A stretch of 64,000 nucleotides of DNA from Actinoplanes sp. TBRC 11911 (GCF_012933445.1 NZ_JABBNC010000042.1:1-64000), one strand, 5' to 3'. Shown: positions 8,804-17,592, numbered from the stretch's first letter. Numbers and translations are program-made. The notes: generated from the letters alone by a model not told the origin.

Positions 8804-8946
8804 TTCTTAGGATCATGCTGATCAGGTGTCAAGGAGCGTCCGGCGATCCAGCGCGATGAATTTTTACGGCTCTCGCGCCGCGAGCCGGTGTGCCCGCATG
8901 GGTCTCAACGGAGGCGCCGGCTTGCATGTTTCGGAGGAGTAGGCAC

Positions 8947-9753
8947 ATGAGCAGGATCGGCCTGGGCACCGCCCAGCTCGCATTCAAAGACATCACGGCC
9001 GAGCAGGCCATCGCGACGGTGCATGCCGCGCTGGACAGCGGTGTCCGGCTGATCGACACCGCCTTGGCGTACACTCGCGAGGGCGTCGAATCCTATGCGG
9101 AACAAATCGTCGGGCGTGCGCTCGCGCAGCGACCGGGCCGACGTGAGGCGCTGGTCGCGACCAAGGGCGGTCACTACCGCGACGGCGATGACTTCCCGGT
9201 CGATGCGAGCCCCGAAGCATTACGCGCGAACTGTGACACGAGCCTGCGTAACCTGGGCGTCGACCGAATCGACTTGTACCAGCTTCACCACGTCGACCCA
9301 CGGGTTCCGCTGGCCGAGAGTGTCGGGGCGCTGAAAGAGCTCCAGGCGGCGGGCAAGGTCGCGGCGATCGGCCTGTCGAACGTCAGCGTCGCGCAGATCG
9401 AACAAGCACGTGCCGAGGCGGCGATCGCCGCAGTGCAGAACCGGCTCTCCCTGGCCGACCGCGCCGACCTGCCCACGGTTGCGTACTGTGCGGCGACCGG
9501 TCTGCGCTACCTGGCGTGCCTGCCCCTCGGCGGACCGGCCGCGCGACGCGATGATCCGGTGGTCGCCGGCGTCGCTGCCCGGCTCGGACTGTCGGTGCCA
9601 CAGGTGTGGCTGGCGTGGGTGCTGGCGCAGGGCGCGCACGTCACACCTCTGGTCGGGGCCAGCCGCCCGGAGACGATCCGCCAGTCCGCCCATTCCGGCC
9701 CGCTCGCCATGGGCGACCTCGCGCTGATTGATCAGCAGTTAACACACAAGTAA
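8947..9753 (+). CDS. Aldo/keto reductase
   Basis: A 268-residue TIM-barrel oxidoreductase. The family tetrad is visible as Asp37, Tyr42, Lys73 and His114 (LIDTALAY, ATKGGH, YQLHHVD). LVGASRPETIRQS near the end is the NADPH-binding signature. Start ATG 8947 has GGAGGAG seven bases upstream; an in-frame ATG at 8890 would lengthen it with a non-conserved stretch. The gene stands directly before the LacI operators and in the same direction as the importer operon. It may reduce or oxidise a sugar released by the rhamnosidases, but the substrate is not readable from sequence. Confidence 0.82.
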   Translation: MSRIGLGTAQLAFKDITAEQAIATVHAALDSGVRLIDTALAYTREGVESYAEQIVGRALAQRPGRREALVATKGGHYRDGDDFPVDASPEALRANCDTSLRNLGVDRIDLYQLHHVDPRVPLAESVGALKELQAAGKVAAIGLSNVSVAQIEQARAEAAIAAVQNRLSLADRADLPTVAYCAATGLRYLACLPLGGPAARRDDPVVAGVAARLGLSVPQVWLAWVLAQGAHVTPLVGASRPETIRQSAHSGPLAMGDLALIDQQLTHK

Positions 9754-9769
9754 CGGTATTGACGCATCG

Positions 9770-9805
9770 CGTAGAACGGTCTACGTTCCTGTAGATCGTT
9801 CTACG
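9770..9805. promoter_or_regulatory. Tandem LacI operators in front of the regulator-importer operon
   Basis: Two 16-base palindromic sites: CGTAGAACGGTCTACG (9770-9785) and TGTAGATCGTTCTACG (9790-9805). Their centres are 20 bases apart, close to two helical turns, so two dimers could bind on one face. They end 14 bases before the LacI start, as expected for autoregulation. The same pattern recurs at 12577 and 16487. Confidence 0.75.
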
Positions 9806-9819
9806 AATGGGAGGCGTCA

Positions 9820-10875
9820 ATGCCCGTAGGAACGCCCGGTGGCCGCGCGACGATCGACGACGTCGCCGCGGCGGCAGGGGTTTCGCGCGCCGCCGTCTCC
9901 AAGGTGCTGCGCGGCGCCTATGGGGTCAGCGACGCCATGCAGGAACGGGTCAAGGGCGCGATCGAGGAACTCGATTACCGCCCGCGAGTCTCGGCCCGGG
10001 CGATGCGTGGTTCCACCTTCACGGTAGGGGTGATGATCCCGCACTTCGGCAACCAGTTCTTCGCCGACGTGGTGGACGGAGCGATGGCGGAACTGCGGGA
10101 AACCTCGTATCAACTGATCCTGGCGCCGGTCGACGCCGACCACCGCCGGGCATTGGAGGCGCTCTACGACCGTCAGGTGGACGGCATCGTCGCGATCTCG
10201 CCGCTGGTCGCGCCGGACTGGCTCGCCGCACTGGCCCGCAAGGTGCCGGTGGTGGAGCTGGGCCGGCACGACCGCAGCGACCGTTACGACACGATCGTCG
10301 GTGACGACGCGGCCGGCACCGCTCTGGTGATGGACCACCTGCTGGCCCGGGGCCACCGGCGGGTCGCGCACCTGACCCACATCGACGGCGTCCGGCAGAG
10401 CCTGGGCTCCACGCCGCACGGCATCCGCCGCTCCGGCTACGAACAGGCGATGACGGCGGCGGGGCTGGCCGGCGAGATCGCCGTGGTCGAAGGCCGTTTC
10501 GAGGAGGAGGCGGCCTGGCGTGCCATGGGTGTCGCCCTGGACGGCGGTCTCGCCCCGACCGCCGTCTTCGCCGGCAACGACGATGCCGCCCTCGGTGTGC
10601 TTCGGGCGATCGCCGAGCGCGGCCTGAGCACCACGGACATCTCCGTAGCCGGCTACGACGATGCCCGGCTGGCCAGCCACCCCGCGATTCGGCTGACCAG
10701 CGTGAACCAGGACGGCCGCGAGATGGGCCGCCGATCGGCCGCCCTGCTGATCGAACGCATCGGCGGCCGCGCCGAGCCCGTCCACGAGGTGCTCGCCCCG
10801 CGGCTGGTGGTTCGCGATTCGACCGGCCGGTCGGCCGGAGAGCCGGCTGACCGGCCGGAGAGGACTGAGACATGA
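9820..10875 (+). CDS. LacI family transcriptional regulator (first paralogue)
   Basis: A 351-residue LacI/GalR regulator. The N-terminal helix-turn-helix reads TIDDVAAAAGVSRAAVSKVL (11-30) and the hinge RPRVSARAMRG. The rest is a periplasmic-binding-protein-like effector domain with the usual TAVFAGNDDAALGVLRAI and SVAGYDD. GGGAGG sits five bases before the ATG. Two operators lie just upstream, so it probably represses itself and the importer genes. Its stop overlaps the next permease start (ATGA), so it heads that operon. It is a close paralogue of the LacI gene at 16531, with an identical VSRAAVSKVLR segment. The inducer is likely a rhamnose-containing sugar. Confidence 0.93.
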   Translation: MPVGTPGGRATIDDVAAAAGVSRAAVSKVLRGAYGVSDAMQERVKGAIEELDYRPRVSARAMRGSTFTVGVMIPHFGNQFFADVVDGAMAELRETSYQLILAPVDADHRRALEALYDRQVDGIVAISPLVAPDWLAALARKVPVVELGRHDRSDRYDTIVGDDAAGTALVMDHLLARGHRRVAHLTHIDGVRQSLGSTPHGIRRSGYEQAMTAAGLAGEIAVVEGRFEEEAAWRAMGVALDGGLAPTAVFAGNDDAALGVLRAIAERGLSTTDISVAGYDDARLASHPAIRLTSVNQDGREMGRRSAALLIERIGGRAEPVHEVLAPRLVVRDSTGRSAGEPADRPERTET

Positions 10876-11753
10876 CCGGGAAGACTCGACGGCGCAGGGC
10901 CGTGGTGCCGCTGTGGTTCCTGCTGCCCGGCATCGTCATCTACGGCGCGGTGGTGCTGCTGCCCAGCGTGATCGGCTCCGGCTACGCGCTCACCGACGCC
11001 ACCACTGGCGATGCCGGCACGTTCATCGGTCTGGCCAACTTCCGCACGATCTTCAGCAGCACCGACACCGTCGGGCCGCTGATCCAGACCCTCGTCATGG
11101 CGGCCGCGGTGATGGTGCTGCAAAACGTGCTGGGGCTGCTGCTCGCCGTGGCGCTCAACTCCCGGATCCGAAGCCGTAACTGGCTGCGGGTGCTGTTCTT
11201 CGCCCCGTTCGTGGTCAGCCCGCTGGTCAGCGGCTACCTGTGGAAGTACCTGCTCGACCCGGACGGCGCTGTCAACCAGGCACTGTCCGCGATCGGGCTC
11301 GGCTCGCTGCGCCAGCCCTGGCTCGGCGAACCGAGACTGGCGCTGTTCTCCCTGATCGTCGCCGTGGTCTGGCAGTTCACCGGCTCCACCATGGTCATCT
11401 ACCTGGCCGGGCTGCAGGGCGTTCCGCAGGACGTCGTCGAGGCGGCGTCGATCGACGGCGCCGGTGCGGTCCGGCGCTTCTTCTCCGTCGTGCGACCGTT
11501 TCTGGCTCCGGCGTTCATGGTGAACCTGACGCTCAGCCTGATCGCCGGGCTGCGGCTCTACGACCAGATCGTGGCGATGACCAACGGCGGGCCTGGCGGC
11601 AGCACCGACTCCCTCTCGACGGTCATCTATCGCACCTCGTTCGAGTTTGGCGAGTTCGGGCTCGGCAGCGCCATGGCAGTCGTGCTCACCGTGCTGGTGA
11701 TCCTGCTGTCGCTCGTGCAGTACCTCGGACTCCGGAAGCAGGCCCGGGCATGA
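10872..11753 (+). CDS. Sugar ABC transporter permease (MalF/LacF type)
   Basis: A 293-residue membrane protein with about six hydrophobic segments (first at residues 11-33). The conserved cytoplasmic loop that docks the ATPase is seen as EAASIDGAGAVRRFF near residue 195. It belongs to the carbohydrate uptake family 1 permeases. It overlaps both neighbours by four bases (ATGA at each end), forming a tight LacI-permease-permease unit. It pairs with the 11750 permease as the channel of one importer. No ATP-binding subunit is encoded in the locus, so a shared MsiK-type ATPase from elsewhere is expected. Confidence 0.92.
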   Translation: MTGKTRRRRAVVPLWFLLPGIVIYGAVVLLPSVIGSGYALTDATTGDAGTFIGLANFRTIFSSTDTVGPLIQTLVMAAAVMVLQNVLGLLLAVALNSRIRSRNWLRVLFFAPFVVSPLVSGYLWKYLLDPDGAVNQALSAIGLGSLRQPWLGEPRLALFSLIVAVVWQFTGSTMVIYLAGLQGVPQDVVEAASIDGAGAVRRFFSVVRPFLAPAFMVNLTLSLIAGLRLYDQIVAMTNGGPGGSTDSLSTVIYRTSFEFGEFGLGSAMAVVLTVLVILLSLVQYLGLRKQARA

Positions 11754-12571
11754 ACCGTTACCGCTGGCGTACCAGCCTCCTCGAGGTCGTGATGGTGCTG
11801 GCCGGGCTGGTGTTCGTCAGCCCGATCTACATCCTGTTCAACGTCGCCGTCAAACCGCGCGACGACCAAACCGGTCCGCTACGGCCGACGGTCCACCCCA
11901 CCTTCAGTAACTTCGGTGACGCGCTCACCGGCGCCCACCTCGTCAATGCGGTAGTCAACACCGCCACCGTCGTCGTGGTCAGCCTGATTGTGCTGATCGG
12001 TGCGGCCTCGCTGGCCGGCTATGCGATCGCCCGGCTCACCTCCACCTGGTCCAAGGCGGCCTACCTGGCGTTTCTGCTCGGACTGCTGCTGCCGTTCCAG
12101 CTCGCGACCGTCCCGCTGTATCAGGCGATGCGTGCCGCCGGGCTGCTCGGCAGCGTCTGGGGGCTGGTCATCTTCTACTCCGCGCAGCTCATGCCGTTCT
12201 CGGTGTTTCTCTACGTCAACTTCATCCGGGCGCTGCCGACCGGCTTCGAGGAAGCCGCCCAGATCGACGGCGCCGGCCCGGTCAGCACGTTCTTCCGCAT
12301 CGTCTTCCCGATGATGCGGGCGGTGACCGGCACCGTGGTCATCCTCAACACGATCAACATCTGGAACGACTTCTTCACCCCGCGGCTCTACCTGTCCGGC
12401 GGGGACCTGCAGACGATCACCGTGTCGCTCTACAGCTATGTCGGCCAGTACGGATCCGACTGGCCGCTGATCTTCGGCGGGCTGATCCTCGCCTCGATCC
12501 CGATCCTCGTTCTCTTCCTGATCCTGCAGCGCTACGTCATCAAAGGCTTCGCCGGCGGCCTCAAAGGCTGA
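11750..12571 (+). CDS. Sugar ABC transporter permease (MalG type)
   Basis: A 273-residue permease with about six membrane segments. The EAA loop reads EEAAQIDGAGPVSTFF near residue 170, followed by FPMMRAVTG. Segment order and the C-terminal YVIKGFAGGLKG are typical of the MalG partner in oligosaccharide importers. The start overlaps the first permease stop (ATGA). An operator lies six bases after its stop, so the binding protein downstream has its own regulated promoter. Confidence 0.92.
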   Translation: MNRYRWRTSLLEVVMVLAGLVFVSPIYILFNVAVKPRDDQTGPLRPTVHPTFSNFGDALTGAHLVNAVVNTATVVVVSLIVLIGAASLAGYAIARLTSTWSKAAYLAFLLGLLLPFQLATVPLYQAMRAAGLLGSVWGLVIFYSAQLMPFSVFLYVNFIRALPTGFEEAAQIDGAGPVSTFFRIVFPMMRAVTGTVVILNTINIWNDFFTPRLYLSGGDLQTITVSLYSYVGQYGSDWPLIFGGLILASIPILVLFLILQRYVIKGFAGGLKG

Positions 12572-12576
12572 CTCCG

Positions 12577-12592
12577 TGTAGACCGTTCTACG
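12577..12592. promoter_or_regulatory. LacI operator in front of the substrate-binding protein gene
   Basis: TGTAGACCGTTCTACG matches the site at 9790 in 15 of 16 positions. It lies 20 bases before the start of the binding-protein gene. This points to a second, separately regulated promoter inside the cluster, allowing the binding protein to be made in excess of the permeases. Confidence 0.7.
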
Positions 12593-12611
12593 TCTCTGAA
12601 AGCAGGCTCCG

Positions 12612-13865
12612 ATGAACCGACGTCTTCTCGCGGCCCTGACCGGGTTCGCCCTGTTGCTGACCGGCTGTTCGAACAGTTCCGGCTCGGACAACTCGTCCAG
12701 CAACACGATCACCTTCTACGCCTCCACCGACTACAAGGACGCCTACGACGCCCTGATCAACGACTTCCGGACGGCTAATCCGGGCGTCACGGTCAACGCC
12801 ACGTACGCCAAGACCGACGACATCCAAAGCACCCAGCCCACCCAGTTGCAATCCGGTGGCGGCGCCGACGTGCTCTCGGTGCAGCCGGGACAGGGCGGCA
12901 ACACGATCAGCGAGGCCACGCTGGCCAAGGCCGGATACCTCGTCGACCTGTCGGACCGAGCGTGGGCATCGAAGATCCCGGCATCGTTGAAATCGGTCAC
13001 CGACTACGACAACAAGACCTACATGTTCCCCGGCGTACTCCAGCCGCTCGGCGCCTTCTACAACACCCAGGCCGTACAAGGCGCCGGCCTGAAAATTCCC
13101 ACCACCTGGGCCCAGGTCCTCTCGTTCTGCCGCGATGCGCAGGCGAAAGGCAAAGTCGCGTTCTCGCTCGGCCTCTCCGACACCTGGGTCACCCAGCTCG
13201 TCCCGTATGCCCTGGCACCCACGCTCGTCTACGCCCAGAACCCGAACTGGAACGCGGACCTCACCGCAGGCAAGGCAACGTTCCCCGACTCCGCGTGGAA
13301 GACCGTCGAGCAGCAGTACCTCGACATGAAGAATGCGAACTGCTTCACCAATGACCCGAACGGCGTCAGCTTCGACAACACGCTGCCACCGGTCGCCAAG
13401 GGACAGGCGCTGGCGATCGTTCAGGTCGGCGGCGTCTTCGGCAACCTGCAGCAGCAGAACACCGCCGTGACGTACGACCTGCAACCGTTGCCGGCCACCG
13501 ACGACCCCAACGCGACCGCCATCGCCGCCTCACCCGGCGTCGGACTGGGCGTCAACGCGAAAAGCAAGAACAAGGAACTGGCGCTGAGGTTCGTCGACTT
13601 CGTCGCGCAGGACACCAACATCAACAAGTTCGCCACCACGCTCGGCGGCGTCGTTCCCGCCATCCCGAACTCCGCCTTCACCGTCAGCCCCGTGCTCAAG
13701 ACGTTCAACGAGCTCGTCACCGCGAGCAAGGTCAGCGCCTTCCCGGACACCGGCTGGCCGAACGCCCGCATTCAGAACGCTCACCTCGTCGGTATCCAGA
13801 ACATGTTCCTCGGCAAGAAGACCCCCGCCCAGGTCTTGCAGGACATGCAGGCCCAGGTCAAATAG
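12612..13865 (+). CDS. Extracellular sugar-binding lipoprotein of the ABC importer
   Basis: A 417-residue solute-binding protein. The signal peptide ends in a lipobox, LLTGC, with the lipidated Cys19, followed by a Ser/Asn-rich linker and the family 1 binding fold (TITFYAS, ADVLSVQPG, FPDSAWKT, GVGLGVNAKSKNKELALRFVDF). It would sit on the outer face of the membrane and deliver oligosaccharides or rhamnose to the two permeases. It has its own operator 20 bases upstream and is followed by a strong palindromic repeat before the GH78 gene. Confidence 0.92.
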   Translation: MNRRLLAALTGFALLLTGCSNSSGSDNSSSNTITFYASTDYKDAYDALINDFRTANPGVTVNATYAKTDDIQSTQPTQLQSGGGADVLSVQPGQGGNTISEATLAKAGYLVDLSDRAWASKIPASLKSVTDYDNKTYMFPGVLQPLGAFYNTQAVQGAGLKIPTTWAQVLSFCRDAQAKGKVAFSLGLSDTWVTQLVPYALAPTLVYAQNPNWNADLTAGKATFPDSAWKTVEQQYLDMKNANCFTNDPNGVSFDNTLPPVAKGQALAIVQVGGVFGNLQQQNTAVTYDLQPLPATDDPNATAIAASPGVGLGVNAKSKNKELALRFVDFVAQDTNINKFATTLGGVVPAIPNSAFTVSPVLKTFNELVTASKVSAFPDTGWPNARIQNAHLVGIQNMFLGKKTPAQVLQDMQAQVK

Positions 13866-13873
13866 CCAGACGT

Positions 13874-13900
13874 GGGTGCGCACCCTTGGGGTGCGCACCC
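13874..13900 (+). terminator. Tandem palindrome hairpin between binding protein and GH78, likely attenuator
   Basis: GGGTGCGCACCC, itself a perfect palindrome, occurs twice with TT and one G between (13874-13885 and 13889-13900). The pair can fold into one long GC-rich stem or two small ones. It begins eight bases after the binding-protein stop. Such hairpins often trim or partly terminate the message, giving more binding protein than enzyme downstream. Confidence 0.6.
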
Positions 13901-13927
13901 GCCGCACCACAGCGGAGGAGCAAGATC

Positions 13928-16375
13928 TTGCACGCCAGCTTCGTCAGCCACCCGGCGCCGGCCGGACGCGCCCGCCCCGTCCTGTTCCGAAAAGAGTTCA
14001 CCGCCGAGGCCGGGCTGACCGGTGCGCGCTTGCGTGCCACCGCCCGCGGCCTCTACCAGGTTTTTCTCAACGGCCGGCCGGTGGACGATCACCTGTTCAA
14101 ACCGGGCTGGACCGCCTACCAGGACCGGCTGCTCTTCCAGGAAACCGACGTGCTCGCACTGCTGCGGCCGGGCCGCAACACCATCACCGTGAGCCTGGCC
14201 GGCGGCTGGTACACCGAAGATTTCGGCCATCTCGACAACCTCGGCCATAGTTACGGCGATCAGCCACAATTCGCTCTCGAACTCGTTCTCGACGACACCG
14301 ACGGCAGCACGCGGGTGATCGCGACCGACGAGAGCTGGGAGACCACCGAGGACGGACCACTGACCGCCAGCGGCATCTACGACGGTGAAACCTACGACGC
14401 GCGGCGCGAACAACCCACCACCTGGATCCCCGTACGCCGGGAACGAAATCCCTTTCCGGCCGCATCAGGAGCAGAGGTTCCTCCCGTACGCGTCATCGAG
14501 GCCCGCGCCGTCGAACAGATTCTGACCAGCCCCTCCGGCGCGACCATCGTCGACTTCGGACAGAACCTCGTCGGCTTCGTGCGGCTGACCGTCGACGGCC
14601 CGGCCGGTCAGCGGATCAGGATCCGGCACGCCGAGGTCCTGGAAAACGGCGAACTGGGCACCCGTCCGCTACGACGAGCCAAAGCCACCGACACATACCT
14701 GCTTGCCGGCGACGGGCCCCGCACGCTGCAACCGAGCTTCACGTTTCACGGCTTCCGCTACGCGCAGATCGATGGCTGGCCCGGTGAACTCGACCCAGCC
14801 GCGATCACCGCCGTCGTCGTCCACAGCGACATGCGGCCAACCGGCACCTTCGCCACCTCGAATGCGCTGGTGAACCGCCTGCACGAAAACGTGCGGTGGA
14901 GCATGCGCGGCAACTTTCTCGCCCTGCCCACCGACTGCCCGCAACGCGACGAACGCCTCGGCTGGACCGGCGACATCCAGGTTTTCGCGCCGACCGCCGC
15001 GTTCCTCTACGACTGCCGCGCCTTCCTGGCCTCCTGGCTGCGCGACCTCACCGCCGAACAGCAACGCCGAGGTGGCACCGTCCCCACCGTCGTGCCCGAT
15101 CCCATCAGCGACGTCACCACCCCGGTCGCCGGTTGGGGCGACGCCGCGACCATCGTCCCCTGGACCCTTTACCAGCGCTACGGCGACCTGCAGATCCTGC
15201 GTGACCAGTACGCGAGCATGACCGCCTGGGCCGACGTCATCGCCGACCACAGCACCGGCGGACTGTGGAAGAACGGGTTCCAGTTCGGCGACTGGCTCGA
15301 CCCCGCCGCACCCCCTGACGACCCCGGCCGGCCGATGACCGCCACCGACCTGGTTGCGACCGCCTACGCGTACCGCTCGACGCACATCGTCGCCGACACC
15401 GCCCAGCTGTTGGGGAAGGAGGCCGACCACGCCAAATACACCTACCGTGCTAACCAAATCCGCACCGCCTACCGGGCTGAATTCGTCACCGGGGCCTATC
15501 GGCTGGTGTCCGACACCGTCACCGCCTATGCGATGACCATCGCCTTCGGCCTCGCCCCCGGCGACCAGGCCCGGCAAGCGATGGGCGACCGGCTGGCCAC
15601 CCTCGTGCGCCGCAGCGGCTACCACATCTCCGCGGGCTTCCTCGGCACACCACTGATCTGCGACGCGCTCACCGACACCGGGCACGCCGAGATCGCCGGA
15701 AGGCTTCTGCTGCACACCGAACAACCTTCATGGCTCTATCCGGTAACCGTCGGCGCCACCACGATCTGGGAGCGCTGGGACAGCCTGCTACGCGACGGCA
15801 CCATCAACCCGGGCGAGATGACCTCCTTCAACCACTATGCCCTCGGCGCCGTCGCCGACTGGCTGCACCGCAGGATCGCCGGCCTCGCACCGGGCGAGCC
15901 CGGCTATCACGTCATCGATGTCGACCCGCTTTTCCTGCCCGAGTTCGACTGGGCCCAGGCGTCTCTGGACACCCGCTACGGCACCGCATCTGTTCGCTGG
16001 GACCGCGCCGGCGAGACCGTTCAGCTTGCCGTCAACGTCCCACCCGGCAGCACCGCCCGTGTGCGCGGCCAGGAAGTGGGCTCCGGCCGGCACGAATGGG
16101 CGATCCACGCCCCCCTGCGGACCGCGGAACGGCCGGCCCTGGACGGACTCCAAACGCCGCTGGACGTGCTGATCGATGATCCCGAGGCGTACGAAACCGT
16201 GCTCGGGGTGCTCGAGGCACACGACCCGGCGGCCGCGGACGCCTTCGCGTCGAGCAACGCCTGGGTCCGCGAACGCGACCTGACGAGCGTCCTGTTCCTC
16301 CTGGCCGAACAGGTGCGCGCAGAGGTGGAAACCGCCGTGAACCAACTGCAGGAAGCACGCGACCAACAGGCCTGA
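13928..16375 (+). CDS. GH78 family alpha-L-rhamnosidase, cytoplasmic
   Basis: An 815-residue enzyme without a signal peptide. It has the N-terminal beta-sandwich domains (LYQVFLNGRPVDDHLFKPGW, VDFGQNLVGFVRL), then the (alpha/alpha)6 catalytic barrel. DCPQRDERLGWTGD near residue 340 holds the family's catalytic acidic residues; IWERWDSLL and the later MTSFNHYALGAVADWL complete the site. A TTG at 13928 is chosen because GGAGGAG lies seven bases upstream. The open frame from 13886 starts inside the hairpin. A helical tail of about 70 residues after the barrel is unusual. It would cleave imported rhamnosides inside the cell. Confidence 0.9.
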   Translation: MHASFVSHPAPAGRARPVLFRKEFTAEAGLTGARLRATARGLYQVFLNGRPVDDHLFKPGWTAYQDRLLFQETDVLALLRPGRNTITVSLAGGWYTEDFGHLDNLGHSYGDQPQFALELVLDDTDGSTRVIATDESWETTEDGPLTASGIYDGETYDARREQPTTWIPVRRERNPFPAASGAEVPPVRVIEARAVEQILTSPSGATIVDFGQNLVGFVRLTVDGPAGQRIRIRHAEVLENGELGTRPLRRAKATDTYLLAGDGPRTLQPSFTFHGFRYAQIDGWPGELDPAAITAVVVHSDMRPTGTFATSNALVNRLHENVRWSMRGNFLALPTDCPQRDERLGWTGDIQVFAPTAAFLYDCRAFLASWLRDLTAEQQRRGGTVPTVVPDPISDVTTPVAGWGDAATIVPWTLYQRYGDLQILRDQYASMTAWADVIADHSTGGLWKNGFQFGDWLDPAAPPDDPGRPMTATDLVATAYAYRSTHIVADTAQLLGKEADHAKYTYRANQIRTAYRAEFVTGAYRLVSDTVTAYAMTIAFGLAPGDQARQAMGDRLATLVRRSGYHISAGFLGTPLICDALTDTGHAEIAGRLLLHTEQPSWLYPVTVGATTIWERWDSLLRDGTINPGEMTSFNHYALGAVADWLHRRIAGLAPGEPGYHVIDVDPLFLPEFDWAQASLDTRYGTASVRWDRAGETVQLAVNVPPGSTARVRGQEVGSGRHEWAIHAPLRTAERPALDGLQTPLDVLIDDPEAYETVLGVLEAHDPAAADAFASSNAWVRERDLTSVLFLLAEQVRAEVETAVNQLQEARDQQA

Positions 16376-16390
16376 GCTCCGCACACGCGA

Positions 16391-16417
16391 TCGGAGAGCG
16401 TCGCCGATGCTCTCCGA
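16391..16417 (+). terminator. Hairpin terminator after the GH78 gene
   Basis: TCGGAGAGC and GCTCTCCGA make a perfect 9-bp stem with a 9-base loop, 16 bases after the GH78 stop. It separates the operon from the second LacI gene. Confidence 0.65.
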
Positions 16418-16474
16418 CGCGGAAGACCGGCGTGCTGCGGCGTCGGACCGATGTTGTTGTCCCGTCGATCGCGG

Positions 16475-16502
16475 CGGTCTACTCTCTGTGAACCGGTCTA
16501 CA
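16475..16502. promoter_or_regulatory. Operator sequences in front of the second LacI gene
   Basis: TGTGAACCGGTCTACA (16487-16502) is a full-length variant of the locus operator. The half-site CGGTCTAC also occurs at 16475-16482, 19 bases ahead of its counterpart in the full site. The spacing resembles the double site at 9770-9805, so this gene probably belongs to the same regulon. Confidence 0.6.
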
Positions 16503-16530
16503 CCCGTTCCGAGCTTCCGCGGAGGAGGCC

Positions 16531-17592
16531 TTGCCGAGTCGTTCCGAGCCCCGCCGCGCGACCATCGACGACGTCGCCGACGCGGCGGGGGTTTCACGGG
16601 CCGCGGTCTCGAAGGTCCTGCGCGACGCCTACGGGGTCAGCAAGGCCATGCGCGAGCGGGTCAACCAGGCCATCGCGGACCTGAACTACCGTCCGCAGAT
16701 CTCCGCCCGGGTCATGCGTGGCTCCGCGTACACCGTCGGGGTGGTCATCCCACACTTCGGCAGTTACTTCATCTCCGACATCGTGGAGGGCGTGACCGCT
16801 CATCTGAGGGACACCCCCTACCAGGTGATCGTCGCGCCCGCCGACGACGAGCACCGCATAGGTCACCGCGCCCTCGAAGCTCTCTACGACCGGCAGGTCG
16901 ACGGCATCATCGCGATCGCGCCGCTCGCCAAGCCCGATTGGCTCGAAGCTCTGGCCGTCAAGGTCCCGCTGGTCCAGCTCGGCCGCCACGACGTATCCCA
17001 GCGTTACGACACGATCGCCGGGGACGACGCGGCCGGCGCGAGGCTGGTCATGGCGCATCTGCTGGGCGAAGGCCACCAGCGCATCGCGCACCTCGCCCAC
17101 GTCGACCCGGGCACGAGCCGGCTGCGGACCACACCGCAAGCCATCCGCCGCGCGGTCTACCAGTCCGCCATGCGTGAGGCCGGGCTCAGCGAGCACATCC
17201 AGGTGATCACGGCTCGGTACGAGGAAGAACCGGCACGACGCGCGATGCACGCCGCGCTCGACAGGGGCGACGCACCAACAGCGGTCTTCGCCGGCAACGA
17301 CGACGCCGCCCTCGGCGTGTTACGAGCCATCGCGGAACGCGGGCTCACCACCGCCGACATCGCCGTGGCCGGTTACGACGACGCCCGCCTGGCCAGCCAC
17401 CCGAACATCAGCCTGACCAGCGTCAACCAGGACGGTCACCAGATGGGACAGCGCGCTGCCGCGTTGCTGCTCGAACGCGTCGACGGCCGCGACGAAGCGG
17501 TACACGAAACCCACGAAGCACGACTCATCGTTCGCACGTCGAGCACGCGAGACGCCGCCGGCCTCACATCGGGTGCACCGACTCCACGATGA
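16531..17592 (+). CDS. LacI family transcriptional regulator (second paralogue)
   Basis: A 353-residue regulator, collinear with the LacI protein at 9820 over its whole length. The recognition segment VSRAAVSKVLR and the following AYGVS are identical or nearly so. Many effector-domain blocks are shared (MRGS, VIPHFG, ALEALYDRQVDGI, VAGYDDARLASHP). A TTG at 16531 follows GGAGG at a 5-base gap. Its own promoter carries the same operator type, so the two proteins probably compete for, or jointly occupy, the same sites. Differences in the effector domain may let them answer to different sugars. This looks like a tandem duplication around the GH78/importer block. Confidence 0.92.
   Translation: MPSRSEPRRATIDDVADAAGVSRAAVSKVLRDAYGVSKAMRERVNQAIADLNYRPQISARVMRGSAYTVGVVIPHFGSYFISDIVEGVTAHLRDTPYQVIVAPADDEHRIGHRALEALYDRQVDGIIAIAPLAKPDWLEALAVKVPLVQLGRHDVSQRYDTIAGDDAAGARLVMAHLLGEGHQRIAHLAHVDPGTSRLRTTPQAIRRAVYQSAMREAGLSEHIQVITARYEEEPARRAMHAALDRGDAPTAVFAGNDDAALGVLRAIAERGLTTADIAVAGYDDARLASHPNISLTSVNQDGHQMGQRAAALLLERVDGRDEAVHETHEARLIVRTSSTRDAAGLTSGAPTPR

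Larger units (their letters stand above)
8609..8946. promoter_or_regulatory. Divergent control region between GH106 and aldo/keto reductase genes
   Basis: This non-coding gap of 338 bases holds two LacI-type operator sequences, listed separately. GGATTACCGT (8771-8780) and ACGGTATCC (8794-8802) form a near inverted repeat around the second one. GGAGGAG at 8933-8939 is the ribosome site of the reductase. No open frame here looks like a gene. Confidence 0.5.
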
